Shown: positions 1-6,514, numbered from the stretch's first letter. The stretch: 64,000 nucleotides of DNA from Pantoea ananatis LMG 2665 (GCF_000710035.2 NZ_JMJJ01000005.1:1-64000); one strand, 5' to 3'. The notes: generated by a model not told the origin, from the sequence alone. Numbers and translations are program-made.

Positions 1-404
1 TAATCAATGGGGAGCAGGTCACGACAAGCCTGTTCGAATTTCTGCTGCTCTGTAAGCTCACCACGAAGAAGGCTGTCTATGTGCAGGTCGCACCACACGG
101 AGAACTTCGGATCACACCAGCGCGCGAAGGCTACCGAAAGCTTAGGGTGAAGCCATGTACCGCCACCTCTGTCCTTGCGAGCGCGGCTTGTTTTTACATA
201 CCCGGAATCACGGGTATGTAGAATCTGAGATGGCACGCCGGAATAAACTTCATCTAGCGCTCTCACGTACTCCAGAGTTTCCGCGCTTGATAGCCAGTGA
301 TCTAAGCGTTTCCCGAAGCGCGCAGCGATATCCGTGGCATTAATCCACCCTTCGGTATTGAAGCGGACAGCTTCGCCTTTGTAGTTCAATGGGACAATGT
401 TCAT
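1..404 (-). CDS. KilA-N domain phage protein, incomplete at window edge
   Basis: An open frame runs from ATG at 404 to the window edge with no stop, giving 134 residues of the N-terminal part. It begins MNIVPLNYKGEAV and carries the KilA-N pattern: WINATDIA near residue 20, a central GYVKTSRAR stretch, then the TWLHPKLSVAFARWCDPKF block. KilA-N domains bind DNA and occur in phage antirepressor-like and Rha-like regulators. A possible Shine-Dalgarno AGGAC lies about 6 bases before the ATG and touches the edge of a long inverted repeat. It is the first gene after the lysis cassette on the same strand, where lambdoid phages often carry such genes. The C-terminal domain, which would decide the subtype, is outside the window. 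Confidence 0.82.
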   Translation of the reverse strand, partial: MNIVPLNYKGEAVRFNTEGWINATDIAARFGKRLDHWLSSAETLEYVRALDEVYSGVPSQILHTRDSGYVKTSRARKDRGGGTWLHPKLSVAFARWCDPKFSVWCDLHIDSLLRGELTEQQKFEQACRDLLPID

Positions 405-412
405 GCGGTAGT

Positions 413-501
413 CCTATAGAAAGTGAGCCTGTCGCACAGAGAAACTCGCCCCAGAGAGGTCCGCACCTATACGGGTTTCTCTCAGGCTCGCTTTCTATAG
501 G
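413..501. repeat. long imperfect inverted repeat (hairpin/cruciform)
   Basis: Arms of 19 bases at 413–431 and 483–501 match with one mismatch (a G·T pair in RNA). A second pair of arms, GAGAAAC at 439–445 and GTTTCTC at 475–481, continues inward, and AGGT/ACCT form a small inner stem. It lies between rz1 and the KilA-N gene. On the minus strand the inner arm overlaps the leader of the KilA-N gene. There is no clear T-run for a standard terminator. Confidence 0.75.
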
Positions 502-546
502 CTCTGGGTTAATATTTGCGCGTGCGAGGCGCATAAAAAAGCCCCG

Positions 547-834
547 CTATTGCGAGGCGTTAGAGTTATCAATCTTGCTAATTGCCCTCAGCTTGCCGTT
601 GCATTCATCAAGCGAATCCAGTAACTGGAAGTTGAGTAGCACACTGTCGCCGTAGGTCATGCCCTTTTGTATATCAGGAACCGGGCACTCACTTAACAGG
701 CTTGCTGGTATCGGCAGGTAGGGCTGCTTTACCGTTGCGTACTGAATCTGCTTGTTCGCGCAGCCGGTCAACAACGTCATCAGGCACAAGCACAACGCTT
801 GGCTTACTCTCACGCAGCGCTTGTTTGACTTCAT
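547..834 (-). CDS. Rz1-like outer-membrane spanin lipoprotein
   Basis: 95 residues. The N-terminus is a lipoprotein signal with lipobox LLTGC (Cys at residue 25), followed by a mature part with several prolines. The gene starts inside rz in another frame and runs past its end, the overlap typical of Rz/Rz1 pairs. Rz1 is the outer-membrane partner (o-spanin) that with Rz fuses inner and outer membranes in the last step of phage lysis. It is longer than lambda Rz1, as are several DUF2570-partner Rz1 proteins. The frame overlap, lipobox and position after the endolysin make the call strong. Confidence 0.82.
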   Translation of the reverse strand: MKSNKRCVRVSQALCLCLMTLLTGCANKQIQYATVKQPYLPIPASLLSECPVPDIQKGMTYGDSVLLNFQLLDSLDECNGKLRAISKIDNSNASQ

Positions 835-1087
835 TCTGTAACCCTTGCTGTTTTAACTCTGCTGCAGCGCGACGCCTTGTCTCATCAGCAACGATTTTGT
901 TTTGCTCACCTACCCTGTCAGCAAGGCTTTTTATTGTGGCCGCCAGATCGCCGTTCTTTGACATCAGCTCAGAGTTTTGCGACCTCAGGCGCTCATTGCG
1001 GTGATTTAATAACTGGTTGTCATAACCCAGCTTCGCAATAAACCCGATGATGATGACAACGAATATGGCCGGGATAAGAATCTTCAT
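689..1087 (-). CDS. Rz-like inner-membrane spanin
   Basis: 132 residues from ATG at 1087; an in-frame start at 1105 would overlap the endolysin stop and add six residues. An N-terminal hydrophobic segment (about residues 3–19) is followed by a long charged helical region with coiled-coil character (residues about 28–100), the usual i-spanin layout. With Rz1 it spans the periplasm and completes lysis after holin and endolysin have acted. It directly follows the endolysin gene, and rz1 is embedded in its 3' half in another frame. The family is probably DUF2570-like rather than close to lambda Rz. Confidence 0.82.
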   Translation of the reverse strand: MKILIPAIFVVIIIGFIAKLGYDNQLLNHRNERLRSQNSELMSKNGDLAATIKSLADRVGEQNKIVADETRRRAAAELKQQGLQNEVKQALRESKPSVVLVPDDVVDRLREQADSVRNGKAALPADTSKPVK

Positions 1088-1092
1088 GGTGC

Positions 1093-1725
1093 TCAGGATT
1101 GGCATAACACGCTCTCCGCGATTTTTGTTCTGGCGATTCGATCATCCAGCCCATTGGTACCGCCATTAATTCTTTTTGTGAGCCCGACAACATCACCTGC
1201 GTCAGCGAACTTGTTGCAGTTATTTTCCCGCCAGAACCAACCGGCAGAGCGTGCTGCATTGTCGTCCTGTAACAACAGGTCAGGGTTGTCTGTCAGGGGG
1301 ATGCGCAGCGCCTTTTCGCACGCTGCATAATTGTCGTGGAACGTGACTTGCTTTAATCCACGACCGCGATATTTCCAGCCATCTCCATTCAGGTTGTTAC
1401 CATAGCGACCGCCATAAACGAGATTGGCGATTGCAGCCTGACGCACAGATGACAATGCAGTCTCTCCAGGCTTGCGACCAAGCTGCTCGCGCTGAGCCTG
1501 AGTCAGTCTTGATCCGAATATAGCCAGCCCCGCAATCGAATAATTCAGGCTTTCCGCTACCGATGTGAAGCCAGCCGACTCTGTTCCGATCTGAGCGATG
1601 AAATAAGCCTGACGCTTTGGCGTGTCTATACCGAATTCATCCATGGCAGTAGTTAAAGGCTGAAACCATTTATCCGCCAACTGCGGAGAAATGTTAGCCG
1701 CCTGCCGGAACTGGTCTTTATTCAT
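1093..1725 (-). CDS. phage endolysin, glycoside hydrolase family 19-like
   Basis: 210 residues from ATG at 1725. It contains the chitinase-like GH19 endolysin pattern: AYFIAQIGTESAGF with the putative catalytic Glu, AESLNYS, then YGGRYGNNLNGDGWKYRGRGLKQVT. These enzymes cut the glycan strands of peptidoglycan. There is no signal peptide, so release should depend on the holin. The start overlaps the holin stop by 8 bases and GGAG lies 9 bases upstream inside the holin gene, so translation is probably coupled. An upstream in-frame start would add 34 residues lying entirely inside the holin gene, which is unlikely. Length and content fit lambdoid endolysins of this type. Confidence 0.88.
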   Translation of the reverse strand: MNKDQFRQAANISPQLADKWFQPLTTAMDEFGIDTPKRQAYFIAQIGTESAGFTSVAESLNYSIAGLAIFGSRLTQAQREQLGRKPGETALSSVRQAAIANLVYGGRYGNNLNGDGWKYRGRGLKQVTFHDNYAACEKALRIPLTDNPDLLLQDDNAARSAGWFWRENNCNKFADAGDVVGLTKRINGGTNGLDDRIARTKIAESVLCQS

Positions 1726-2047
1726 TTCCTGATACTCCAGCATCACCGGCGGCTTTTTGAAGAAAGCGCTTTTCCAGTGCTTTAATAAGAGATGAGCCAG
1801 ACCAGCCAGCCATGCCACAAATTGCACCAGTTACCTCCTGAGGCCATTGCCAGTAGGTGGCGAGAAGCATCATCAGGAAACCGGCAAATATGGATACGAT
1901 TAGCTGTAGGCACAGAGTGCGCCAACTGAATGTGTCACCACTAAGAACTTTATAGGCATATGCTGCCACCGCCCCGAGCACAGTCATGCCCAGCGCAATC
2001 AGCATGGCAATTAAGCCTGGATCGGATTTGTAAGGCATACGTTTCAT
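1718..2047 (-). CDS. phage holin with dual-start motif
   Basis: 109 residues from ATG at 2047, or 106 from ATG at 2038. Three hydrophobic segments (about residues 13–33, 45–65 and 67–88) and a charged C-terminus fit an inner-membrane holin that triggers lysis. The N-terminus reads Met-Lys-Arg-Met-Pro, closely like lambda S (Met-Lys-Met-Pro), where the longer product is an antiholin and the shorter one the holin. A small hairpin immediately upstream covers the first ribosome site. It is first in the cassette holin–endolysin–Rz/Rz1. The sequence is not close to lambda S otherwise, so the holin subfamily is left open. Confidence 0.82.
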   Translation of the reverse strand: MKRMPYKSDPGLIAMLIALGMTVLGAVAAYAYKVLSGDTFSWRTLCLQLIVSIFAGFLMMLLATYWQWPQEVTGAICGMAGWSGSSLIKALEKRFLQKAAGDAGVSGNE

Positions 2048-2053
2048 TTCCAC

Positions 2054-2110
2054 CCCCGCTTCGGGGCTTGTCCAATTAGGATTTGTCTAGATGATGAGCA
2101 GGACAAGCCC
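2054..2110 (-). promoter_or_regulatory. hairpins upstream of the holin start
   Basis: CCCCG at 2054–2058 pairs with CGGGG at 2062–2066 around a 3-base loop; on the minus strand this stem includes the G-rich Shine-Dalgarno of the ATG at 2047. An alternative, larger pairing joins GGGCTTGTCC (2064–2073) with GGACAAGCCC (2101–2110), 10 bases perfectly matched. The two stems share bases and exclude one another, so they could form a switch for start choice. The structure is seen in the sequence; the role is inferred from the lambda S gene. Confidence 0.55.
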
Positions 2111-2170
2111 GGGTAAACTCAGTCTTGTGTAGAGAAGAGTTCCGCCTTGCGCCTTTGGGTAGCAATTAAA

Positions 2171-2197
2171 TTAATCCGCCTTAGTGCGGATTTTTTA
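2171..2197 (+). terminator. intrinsic terminator
   Basis: AATCCGC and GCGGATT form a 7-base stem followed by six T on the plus strand. It lies between the holin leader and the plus-strand gene at 2349. No plus-strand gene ends just before it, so what it terminates is unclear. Confidence 0.6.
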
Positions 2198-2348
2198 TGC
2201 CTGAAAAGAACGCCCGCTTGCCACTTAGGGAAATCCGTGAGTTCGCATGATTGGCAATGGGCGAAAACGAAAAAAAGGAACCGCCTTAGCAGTTACCTAT
2301 AAATTTATCTGTAGTTTTGCCGATAAAGTTGTAAACCAAGGAGGAGTT

Positions 2349-2609
2349 ATGTTTGCAGTTTATCGTGTTCAATCATCTAGCGATGCGTATTTCCATTATC
2401 AATTAAGTAGACATCAATTGGTCAACGCAACAATGGTTGTAAGTGAAGGCGCGACCGGAAATTACAGCATTTATATCAACCAAAACGTTAAGGTTTATTT
2501 TATTAAAAGCACAAATGTAAATTTGTCAGCCTTGGAGAGTGATTTCCGGCTTAACCCGCCTACAAAAGATACTTTTAAACAACTCGGTGGCTCAGAATTC
2601 TTTATCTGA
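2349..2609 (+). CDS. hypothetical accessory protein in the Q–holin interval
   Basis: 86 residues from ATG at 2349, preceded by a very strong Shine-Dalgarno AAGGAGGAG. The protein begins MFAVYRVQSSSDAYFHYQLS and is rich in polar and aromatic residues, with no transmembrane segment or signal peptide that I can see. I do not recognise the family. It is on the strand opposite the phage late genes, is AT-rich, and is followed by its own terminator, so it is an independent unit of moron type. The longer in-frame extension to 2247 is not favoured because the ribosome site points to 2349. Confidence 0.6.
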   Translation: MFAVYRVQSSSDAYFHYQLSRHQLVNATMVVSEGATGNYSIYINQNVKVYFIKSTNVNLSALESDFRLNPPTKDTFKQLGGSEFFI

Positions 2610-2621
2610 TAGTAGGAAACA

Positions 2622-2660
2622 AAAACGCCCTTGCAGTTGGTGAGACCGCAGGGCGTTTTG
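2622..2660 (+). terminator. terminator hairpin after the accessory gene
   Basis: AAAACGCCCT (2622–2631) pairs with AGGGCGTTTT (2650–2659). The stem ends in a T-run on the plus strand and an equivalent run on the minus strand, so it may work both ways. Confidence 0.7.
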
Positions 2661-2813
2661 ACTATCACAAATTTGGAACTGATTTCTGCCTGAAAACAAC
2701 CAGACGGAACTTCAACTGTTATAAACAGTATCCCCAGTTTCGGGAAAAGTAAATAGCCCACGATAAAATAATGAGCTATTTCTGATTGCACAACATAAAC
2801 CCGCAAAAGTGCG

Positions 2814-3161
2814 TTAGGATTTCTTGCGCGATTCTGTGATAAAGGTGACAATCTGTGAAGATAAACTCTCACGAACCCTGGAGGTTGTCTGGTCTCTAAT
2901 TTTTGAAATAGCTTCTTTTTGTTGTGCACTTAAACCAGACCATTGCGCTTTATCAGGGCCTATTGAGGCATGGTATTCAGAGAGCTCTGCGCTACATTTA
3001 TCAAAAGATTCATTAGAGATGTCACCAGCCGACTTGGTGGTTTTGATTTGACTGTCCGCATAATGGGTTACGCAGTCGCTTAGATTTTCTGCAGCACTCT
3101 GTGTATCAGAGTGCGCCGCGGAGCACACCAGCAATCCCATCACAGCTAAAGCTAATTTCAT
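2814..3161 (-). CDS. small secreted protein, unknown function
   Basis: 115 residues from ATG at 3161, with GGGA 8 bases upstream. Residues 1–18 (MKLALAVMGLLVCSAAHS) look like a Sec signal peptide. The mature part is polar with two cysteines (in DCVTHY and DKCSAEL), which could form a disulphide, and a helical C-terminus rich in Ser, Arg and Gln. I do not recognise the family. It lies between Q and the holin on the late strand, so it would be read by the Q-modified late transcript, as conversion genes are in that interval. An alternative start at 3167 adds two residues. Confidence 0.6.
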   Translation of the reverse strand: MKLALAVMGLLVCSAAHSDTQSAAENLSDCVTHYADSQIKTTKSAGDISNESFDKCSAELSEYHASIGPDKAQWSGLSAQQKEAISKIRDQTTSRVRESLSSQIVTFITESRKKS

Positions 3162-3294
3162 GCCCATATTCCCAGAAGTAACAGAGCGCAAATCGTAGCA
3201 TGAATTGGGTGAGAGGTGGTGCAAGTGGTTATTTTCCTAAATTATTACAGGAGTTTGCCGATATCACATGCCAAACTTATCAGGAGAAGCAAAG

Positions 3295-3486
3295 ATGGAA
3301 AACACAAACCCTCTAGCAGCAATAACATTCATAATTTGGTTCTTCATGTTCATCCCATGCTTGCGCATGGCTCAGAAGGCCGGATTCGGATGGAAAATGG
3401 CACTACTGCTGTCTTTTCCCGGATTGCACTTTTTTACTCTTTATCTCTTCGCTTACAAGAAGTGGCCTAGCCTCCCCAATGCTTGA
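3295..3486 (+). CDS. small membrane protein in the Q–holin interval
   Basis: 63 residues from ATG at 3295 with AGGAG 8 bases upstream. There are two hydrophobic stretches, about residues 7–24 (ITFIIWFFMFIPC region) and 33–51 (MALLLSFPGLHFFTLYLFA), separated by a short basic turn, so a two-span inner-membrane hairpin is likely. It is on the strand opposite the phage late genes and lies between the secreted protein gene and Q. I do not recognise a family. A competing plus-strand frame (3216–3470) lacks a ribosome site. Confidence 0.55.
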   Translation: MENTNPLAAITFIIWFFMFIPCLRMAQKAGFGWKMALLLSFPGLHFFTLYLFAYKKWPSLPNA

Positions 3487-3496
3487 TAACTAATAG

Positions 3497-3520
3497 CAAA
3501 AAGCCCACCTAGGTGGGCTT
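3497..3520. terminator. palindromic terminator between Q and the membrane-protein gene
   Basis: A perfect 20-base palindrome at 3501–3520 (AAGCCCAC then CTAGGTGGGCTT) follows a run of A on the plus strand. It is a T-run terminator for Q on the minus strand and may also stop the convergent plus-strand gene. Confidence 0.75.
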
Positions 3521-3526
3521 CTGACT

Positions 3527-4348
3527 TTAAGCGGTAACTTTATTCAATGCAGCATTAGCCCAAGACTCTTCAATCTCAAGCTTGACGATAAGTCTGTCAT
3601 AAAACAGTTTGACGCTTTTCTTCCATGTATCCAGGCTGATCGATTCGGTAAAATCACAGATTGCATTATAGGCGTCTGTAGAAGGTATTCTCTCGAACCC
3701 TCGGCCACTGCATCGTTTGCAGTCACCAATAACCGGCACGCCCTGCCGCTTGCTATCCGCTTCCATCATCGCCTTACCCCTCCCCTTGCAATCGCGGCAG
3801 GCTGATGACACCACGCACTTCCCTTTGCACTCAGGACAAAGAACGCGCTCAACATCACGCACCTGATAAGCCGTATTTTCAGGAAGAGACTCAGCAACGC
3901 GCTTAATCTCCGTCACCGCACCAGGCCTTTGCGTGCCAAAGCGTGATTTCATGGTGAATACTTCTGCGTCGATGAAGCCAGTGGCATTACAGCATTTACA
4001 CGGCTTCTTGCTTGAAGCGCTCTGGCAGTAATCGAGAAATGCAAAACTTGCGAGCGTTTGCATTACCTGTCGCTTAATATCCTTATCGAGCTTGCGTAAG
4101 GCGGCCACCTTATCGCAGCTTTGAAGAGCATAATCAGTTAACAGGGATACGGCGCGTGCGGCGTCGTTCTCACTTATCCCAACCTTCCCCATAAATGCGC
4201 AGTAACCCATCTGAGCCCGTGACATAGCCATACCCATACTCGCGATGTAGTCCGTGCCTGTAAGCGTGTCTGGTGACGTCTGAGGTGACATCCCGCTAAA
4301 GTTCTGCGTCTTGGCATAATGGTATTTAACAGTTGATTCAAGCCCCAT
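3527..4348 (-). CDS. phage antitermination protein Q
   Basis: 273 residues. It resembles the zinc-containing lambdoid Q family: N-terminus MGLESTVKYHYAK, a segment with GTDYIASMGMAMSRAQMGY, then cysteine clusters CKCCNATGF, CPECKGKC, CRDCKGRG and CKRCSGRGF (residues about 117–216). It ends in a segment with WKKSVKLFYDRLIVKLEIEE, conserved in this family. Q loads on RNA polymerase at the late promoter and lets it read through terminators into the lysis and structural genes. It lies between the nin-type genes and the lysis region as expected. Its start overlaps the preceding 41-codon gene. Confidence 0.9.
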   Translation of the reverse strand: MGLESTVKYHYAKTQNFSGMSPQTSPDTLTGTDYIASMGMAMSRAQMGYCAFMGKVGISENDAARAVSLLTDYALQSCDKVAALRKLDKDIKRQVMQTLASFAFLDYCQSASSKKPCKCCNATGFIDAEVFTMKSRFGTQRPGAVTEIKRVAESLPENTAYQVRDVERVLCPECKGKCVVSSACRDCKGRGKAMMEADSKRQGVPVIGDCKRCSGRGFERIPSTDAYNAICDFTESISLDTWKKSVKLFYDRLIVKLEIEESWANAALNKVTA

Positions 4349-4463
4349 GATTAGCTCCTCTAATCTTCATTTCCAGCCGGATAATCCGGTAGTTAATCTC
4401 CGCCATGCCGCGCATTTTCATTATGCGAAGCCGTCGCCATTTGGCTTTGAGGTATTCGGTCAT
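4338..4463 (-). CDS. small basic phage protein upstream of Q
   Basis: 41 residues, beginning MTEYLKAKWRRLRIMKMRG, with an AGAGAGAAG ribosome site just upstream. It is very basic with no hydrophobic segment. Its end overlaps the Q start by 11 bases, so it may couple translation into Q. Its start in turn overlaps the stop of the frame at 4460–4624. I do not recognise the family; small genes of this kind are common next to Q in lambdoid phages. Confidence 0.5.
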   Translation of the reverse strand: MTEYLKAKWRRLRIMKMRGMAEINYRIIRLEMKIRGANHGA

Positions 4464-4624
4464 GCTGCTTCTCTCTGCTTAACCAACGCCCGGAGTAAAA
4501 CCCTGTAACGCGCACGTATGCGTTCCAGTTCTTCTCTGGTGTATCGGTGAGGGTTGTTGTCTGATTCGAGCGCCTCGACGCGCTGAATGCCGATTTTTGC
4601 TATGAGGTTGATGCGGTATGGTCT
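4460..4624 (-). pseudogene. phage reading frame apparently cut by the HNH gene
   Basis: An open frame reading RPYRINLIAKIGIQRV… and ending KQREAA (54 residues shown) has strongly protein-like composition and ends with a TGA that overlaps the ATG of the next gene. No ATG, GTG or TTG precedes it nearby; upstream it runs into the 3' end of the HNH endonuclease gene in another frame. It is probably the remnant of a small phage gene whose 5' end was replaced when the HNH gene arrived, or it uses an unusual start. Family unknown. Confidence 0.4.
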
Positions 4625-5250
4625 TTCTTTGGCCCTTGATACTCTCCATAAGCTGGTTGACGCGCCTTTGCCTTAGTAGATCGGTGCGTCACTTTCTCGG
4701 AGAATAGGGCTTCTTCAACTGTCATACCTCTTTTGATGCGTTGAATTATGGTTGAGTTAGATACGCGCACCCTGGGATCTCTCGCCCATTCAGTTGGAGT
4801 TTTTGTCTCCCCGCCGAACGTGATGGCATGCCTGCGCTTTACCGTGTGCTGTGGTATGTGAACTCGCGCCCTCATGGTGTTGCATGCTCGACATAAAACC
4901 CTGAGGTTTTCTGGTTCGTTTTTATCTACCGATTCATCAATATGGTCGATATGAACTGTTTTCCAATTCACTTCCTTTGCACACAACTCACATGGCGGGA
5001 GGTTTTCACCGTGACGGTCATAAACCACCTTTCGATGCTCGTATACCATTCCATTAGCCATTGCTAGCGGATGGTCGGGAAGGAAAAGCATTTGATACCC
5101 TTTAGAATTGCGTGTTTTGAGCTTACGCTTGCCTATAGTAGTTAGTTCGTATGTGCCATAGCGCATCATTCTGAAGTAATGCATCTGACATATTCCCTTC
5201 CCCGGGTAGTGTTTACACTCACGATCGCATCCATCAACTTTGCACTTCAT
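4600..5250 (-). CDS. HNH homing-type endonuclease
   Basis: 216 residues. The N-terminus has a Cys/His cluster (CKVDGCDREC, CQMHYFRM), the centre has CELC followed by the HNH core VHIDHIDESVDKNEPENLRV and LCRACN (residues about 90–130), and the C-terminus has a helix-turn-helix-like segment with RVSNSTIIQRIKRGM. This is the layout of phage HNH homing endonucleases. Its start shares ATGA with the rusA stop, so it sits inside the phage operon. Downstream it runs into a small frame that has lost its start, consistent with insertion. It probably spreads by cutting related phages that lack it. Confidence 0.82.
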   Translation of the reverse strand: MKCKVDGCDRECKHYPGKGICQMHYFRMMRYGTYELTTIGKRKLKTRNSKGYQMLFLPDHPLAMANGMVYEHRKVVYDRHGENLPPCELCAKEVNWKTVHIDHIDESVDKNEPENLRVLCRACNTMRARVHIPQHTVKRRHAITFGGETKTPTEWARDPRVRVSNSTIIQRIKRGMTVEEALFSEKVTHRSTKAKARQPAYGEYQGPKKDHTASTS

Positions 5251-5609
5251 GATGCCTCCATTTCAGTAATGATCACTTCCAGCCGCCCACCTTTAACAAC
5301 TTCGCAGCGAACCATACGCACGTCATCAATCAGGCTGTCGTCTGCAATGACGCCTGCCTGGGTTAATGAGTCGAGAGGTGCTTTGAATAGGTTGTCTAGG
5401 TCACGCCTGGCGCGTGTAGGTGGATATGCGTTGATTTTTACTTTGAGCTTGCCGGAGAGATTGTATTGCTGGTTTGATTCTGCGATTTGTCTGGCTACTA
5501 CTGAGGTGTATTCCCTTCCCTTTTTGCTTTTTATCTTTCTACCGCGAAACACTGAGAAGAGGTGATTGTTTCCGGGCGGCCATGGTAGCTCTATTCGATA
5601 TTCATTCAT
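5247..5609 (-). CDS. rusA: RusA-family Holliday junction resolvase
   Basis: 120 residues, the usual RusA length. It shows the N-terminal LPWPPGNNHL motif, the acidic catalytic region RRDLDNLFKAPLDSLTQAG (residues about 69–87) and DDSLIDDV after it, including the Asp residues that bind Mg2+ and the conserved Lys. RusA is a dimeric endonuclease that resolves four-way DNA junctions and replaces lambda NinG/Rap in many lambdoid phages. It overlaps ybcO upstream and the HNH gene downstream by ATGA. Confidence 0.93.
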   Translation of the reverse strand: MNEYRIELPWPPGNNHLFSVFRGRKIKSKKGREYTSVVARQIAESNQQYNLSGKLKVKINAYPPTRARRDLDNLFKAPLDSLTQAGVIADDSLIDDVRMVRCEVVKGGRLEVIITEMEAS

Positions 5610-5899
5610 CGCTTCACCTTTCCTTCCCGCAACAGGGCATCTTGTGTGCGAATAACACCTTCCAGATGAGCTATGCGCGCTTCTGTTACTTCGCAGCGCC
5701 TTGTGCGTCGGTCTATCTCGTCATGGCATGATGAACAGGCCCATGCGCCGAATAAATCGTCTGGCTTCATTCCGGTTCCGCAAATACCAACCATGCGGTA
5801 ATGCGCGAGCACTACTGTTTCAGGATTGCCATTGCAAACGCCTGGCAACCTGACCTGGCATTCCCTGCCCCGCGCTTCATTACGTAATTTACTCATCAT
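5606..5899 (-). CDS. ybcO: YbcO-like phage nuclease (DUF1364)
   Basis: 97 residues, close to E. coli YbcO in length and in motifs: ARGRECQVRLPGVCNGNPET near the start, LAHYRM, GICGTG, and CSSCHDEIDRRT in the middle. The Cys and His residues form a zinc-binding HNH-like nuclease fold in this family. It lies between the nested Cys-rich genes and rusA, as in other lambdoid prophages. Two Met codons in a row (5899 and 5896) follow GGGAG; the second has better spacing. Its start overlaps the upstream gene by ATGA. Confidence 0.9.
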   Translation of the reverse strand: MMSKLRNEARGRECQVRLPGVCNGNPETVVLAHYRMVGICGTGMKPDDLFGAWACSSCHDEIDRRTRRCEVTEARIAHLEGVIRTQDALLREGKVKR

Positions 5900-6062
5900 C
5901 GTCTCCCATTGGCCCGTTTGGATCTGATATCAGCCAGAAGTTGAGGCAGTCGGTGCAGGCGTAGACCTCGAATGGTTTGAGGCTTGTTCCACAGCCAACG
6001 CAGGCAGTAGCAGATTGCGCGCCATCGCCAGTAGGCTGACTTGATTGGGTTGTGTCGCTCAT
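5889..6062 (-). CDS. small zinc-ribbon-like protein, nested gene
   Basis: 57 residues starting MSDTTQSSQPTGDG, with a strong GGGAG ribosome site 4–5 bases before the ATG. It has two cysteine pairs, CVGCG and CTDC, separated by 13 residues, a likely zinc ribbon, and an acidic tail GPMGDDDE. It lies almost completely inside the gene at 5896–6168 in another frame. Family not recognised. Ribosome site and cysteine pairs argue that it is translated. Confidence 0.5.
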   Translation of the reverse strand: MSDTTQSSQPTGDGAQSATACVGCGTSLKPFEVYACTDCLNFWLISDPNGPMGDDDE

Positions 6063-6168
6063 GGTTCTCCCATTCGATATCGCACTCGCAGTACTCACAG
6101 TTAGCTCCGTAGTGATACTTTTCCTCTGAGGTGAGGATGGTGTGGCATCGGCAGCAGCGGTCATGCAT
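5896..6168 (-). CDS. Cys-rich phage protein overlapping a nested gene
   Basis: 90 residues from ATG at 6168 (or 93 from 6177). The N-terminal half has CCRCHTIL and CEYCECDIEW, a probable zinc-binding module. The C-terminal half is Arg- and Trp-rich and shares its DNA with the nested gene. The start overlaps the ninX stop and the stop forms ATGA with the ybcO start, so it fits the coupled operon. It could be a true overlapping pair, or the C-terminal half may be a shadow of the nested gene after an old frameshift. Confidence 0.5.
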   Translation of the reverse strand: MHDRCCRCHTILTSEEKYHYGANCEYCECDIEWENHERHNPIKSAYWRWRAICYCLRWLWNKPQTIRGLRLHRLPQLLADIRSKRANGRR

Positions 6169-6514
6169 TGCCTGCATCTCGCATCATCAGGAAGACAATC
6201 ATTGCGGCCCGGAGCGGATTTTCATGACAGTTGCCAAATTTATATGCACTCACATTTGTGAAATCCTGAACCGACGCTGATGACCATTTTTGGGTTGTGT
6301 CGTCAATAAGAATTGATATGTTATTTTTTTGAATAATCGGCCCGGCATCAGCCCATGAATTGCAGAAGTCATACCAGTGATAATTATTGTTCACATCAAC
6401 AATTGCAGCTGATCTCTTATCAGCATGGTGCGCGTAACCGATAGGACGAATTCCGGATTTAATTTCCAGCACTCGCTTATTGATTTCAAAATCACTCATC
6501 TCGCTATAATTCAT
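6161..6514 (-). CDS. NinX-like phage protein (DUF2591)
   Basis: 117 residues from ATG at 6514, with AGCAGG close upstream. The start MNYSEMSDFEINKRVLEI, then NSWADAGPIIQKNNISIL near residue 58, and the C-terminal ENPLRAAMIVFLMM match the NinX/DUF2591 family of lambdoid nin regions, whose function is unknown. Its ATG forms ATGA with the stop of the previous gene and its end overlaps the next start. The position between ninH and ybcO/rusA is typical. Confidence 0.8.
   Translation of the reverse strand: MNYSEMSDFEINKRVLEIKSGIRPIGYAHHADKRSAAIVDVNNNYHWYDFCNSWADAGPIIQKNNISILIDDTTQKWSSASVQDFTNVSAYKFGNCHENPLRAAMIVFLMMRDAGNA

Noticed and set aside
2495..2929. 144-codon minus-strand frame overlapping the plus-strand accessory gene
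   Set aside because: No ribosome site, poor composition, and it covers the terminator at 2622–2660; the plus-strand gene has a far better start.
3216..3470. 84-codon plus-strand frame overlapping the small membrane-protein gene
   Set aside because: No ribosome site; the other frame has AGGAG and clear membrane helices.
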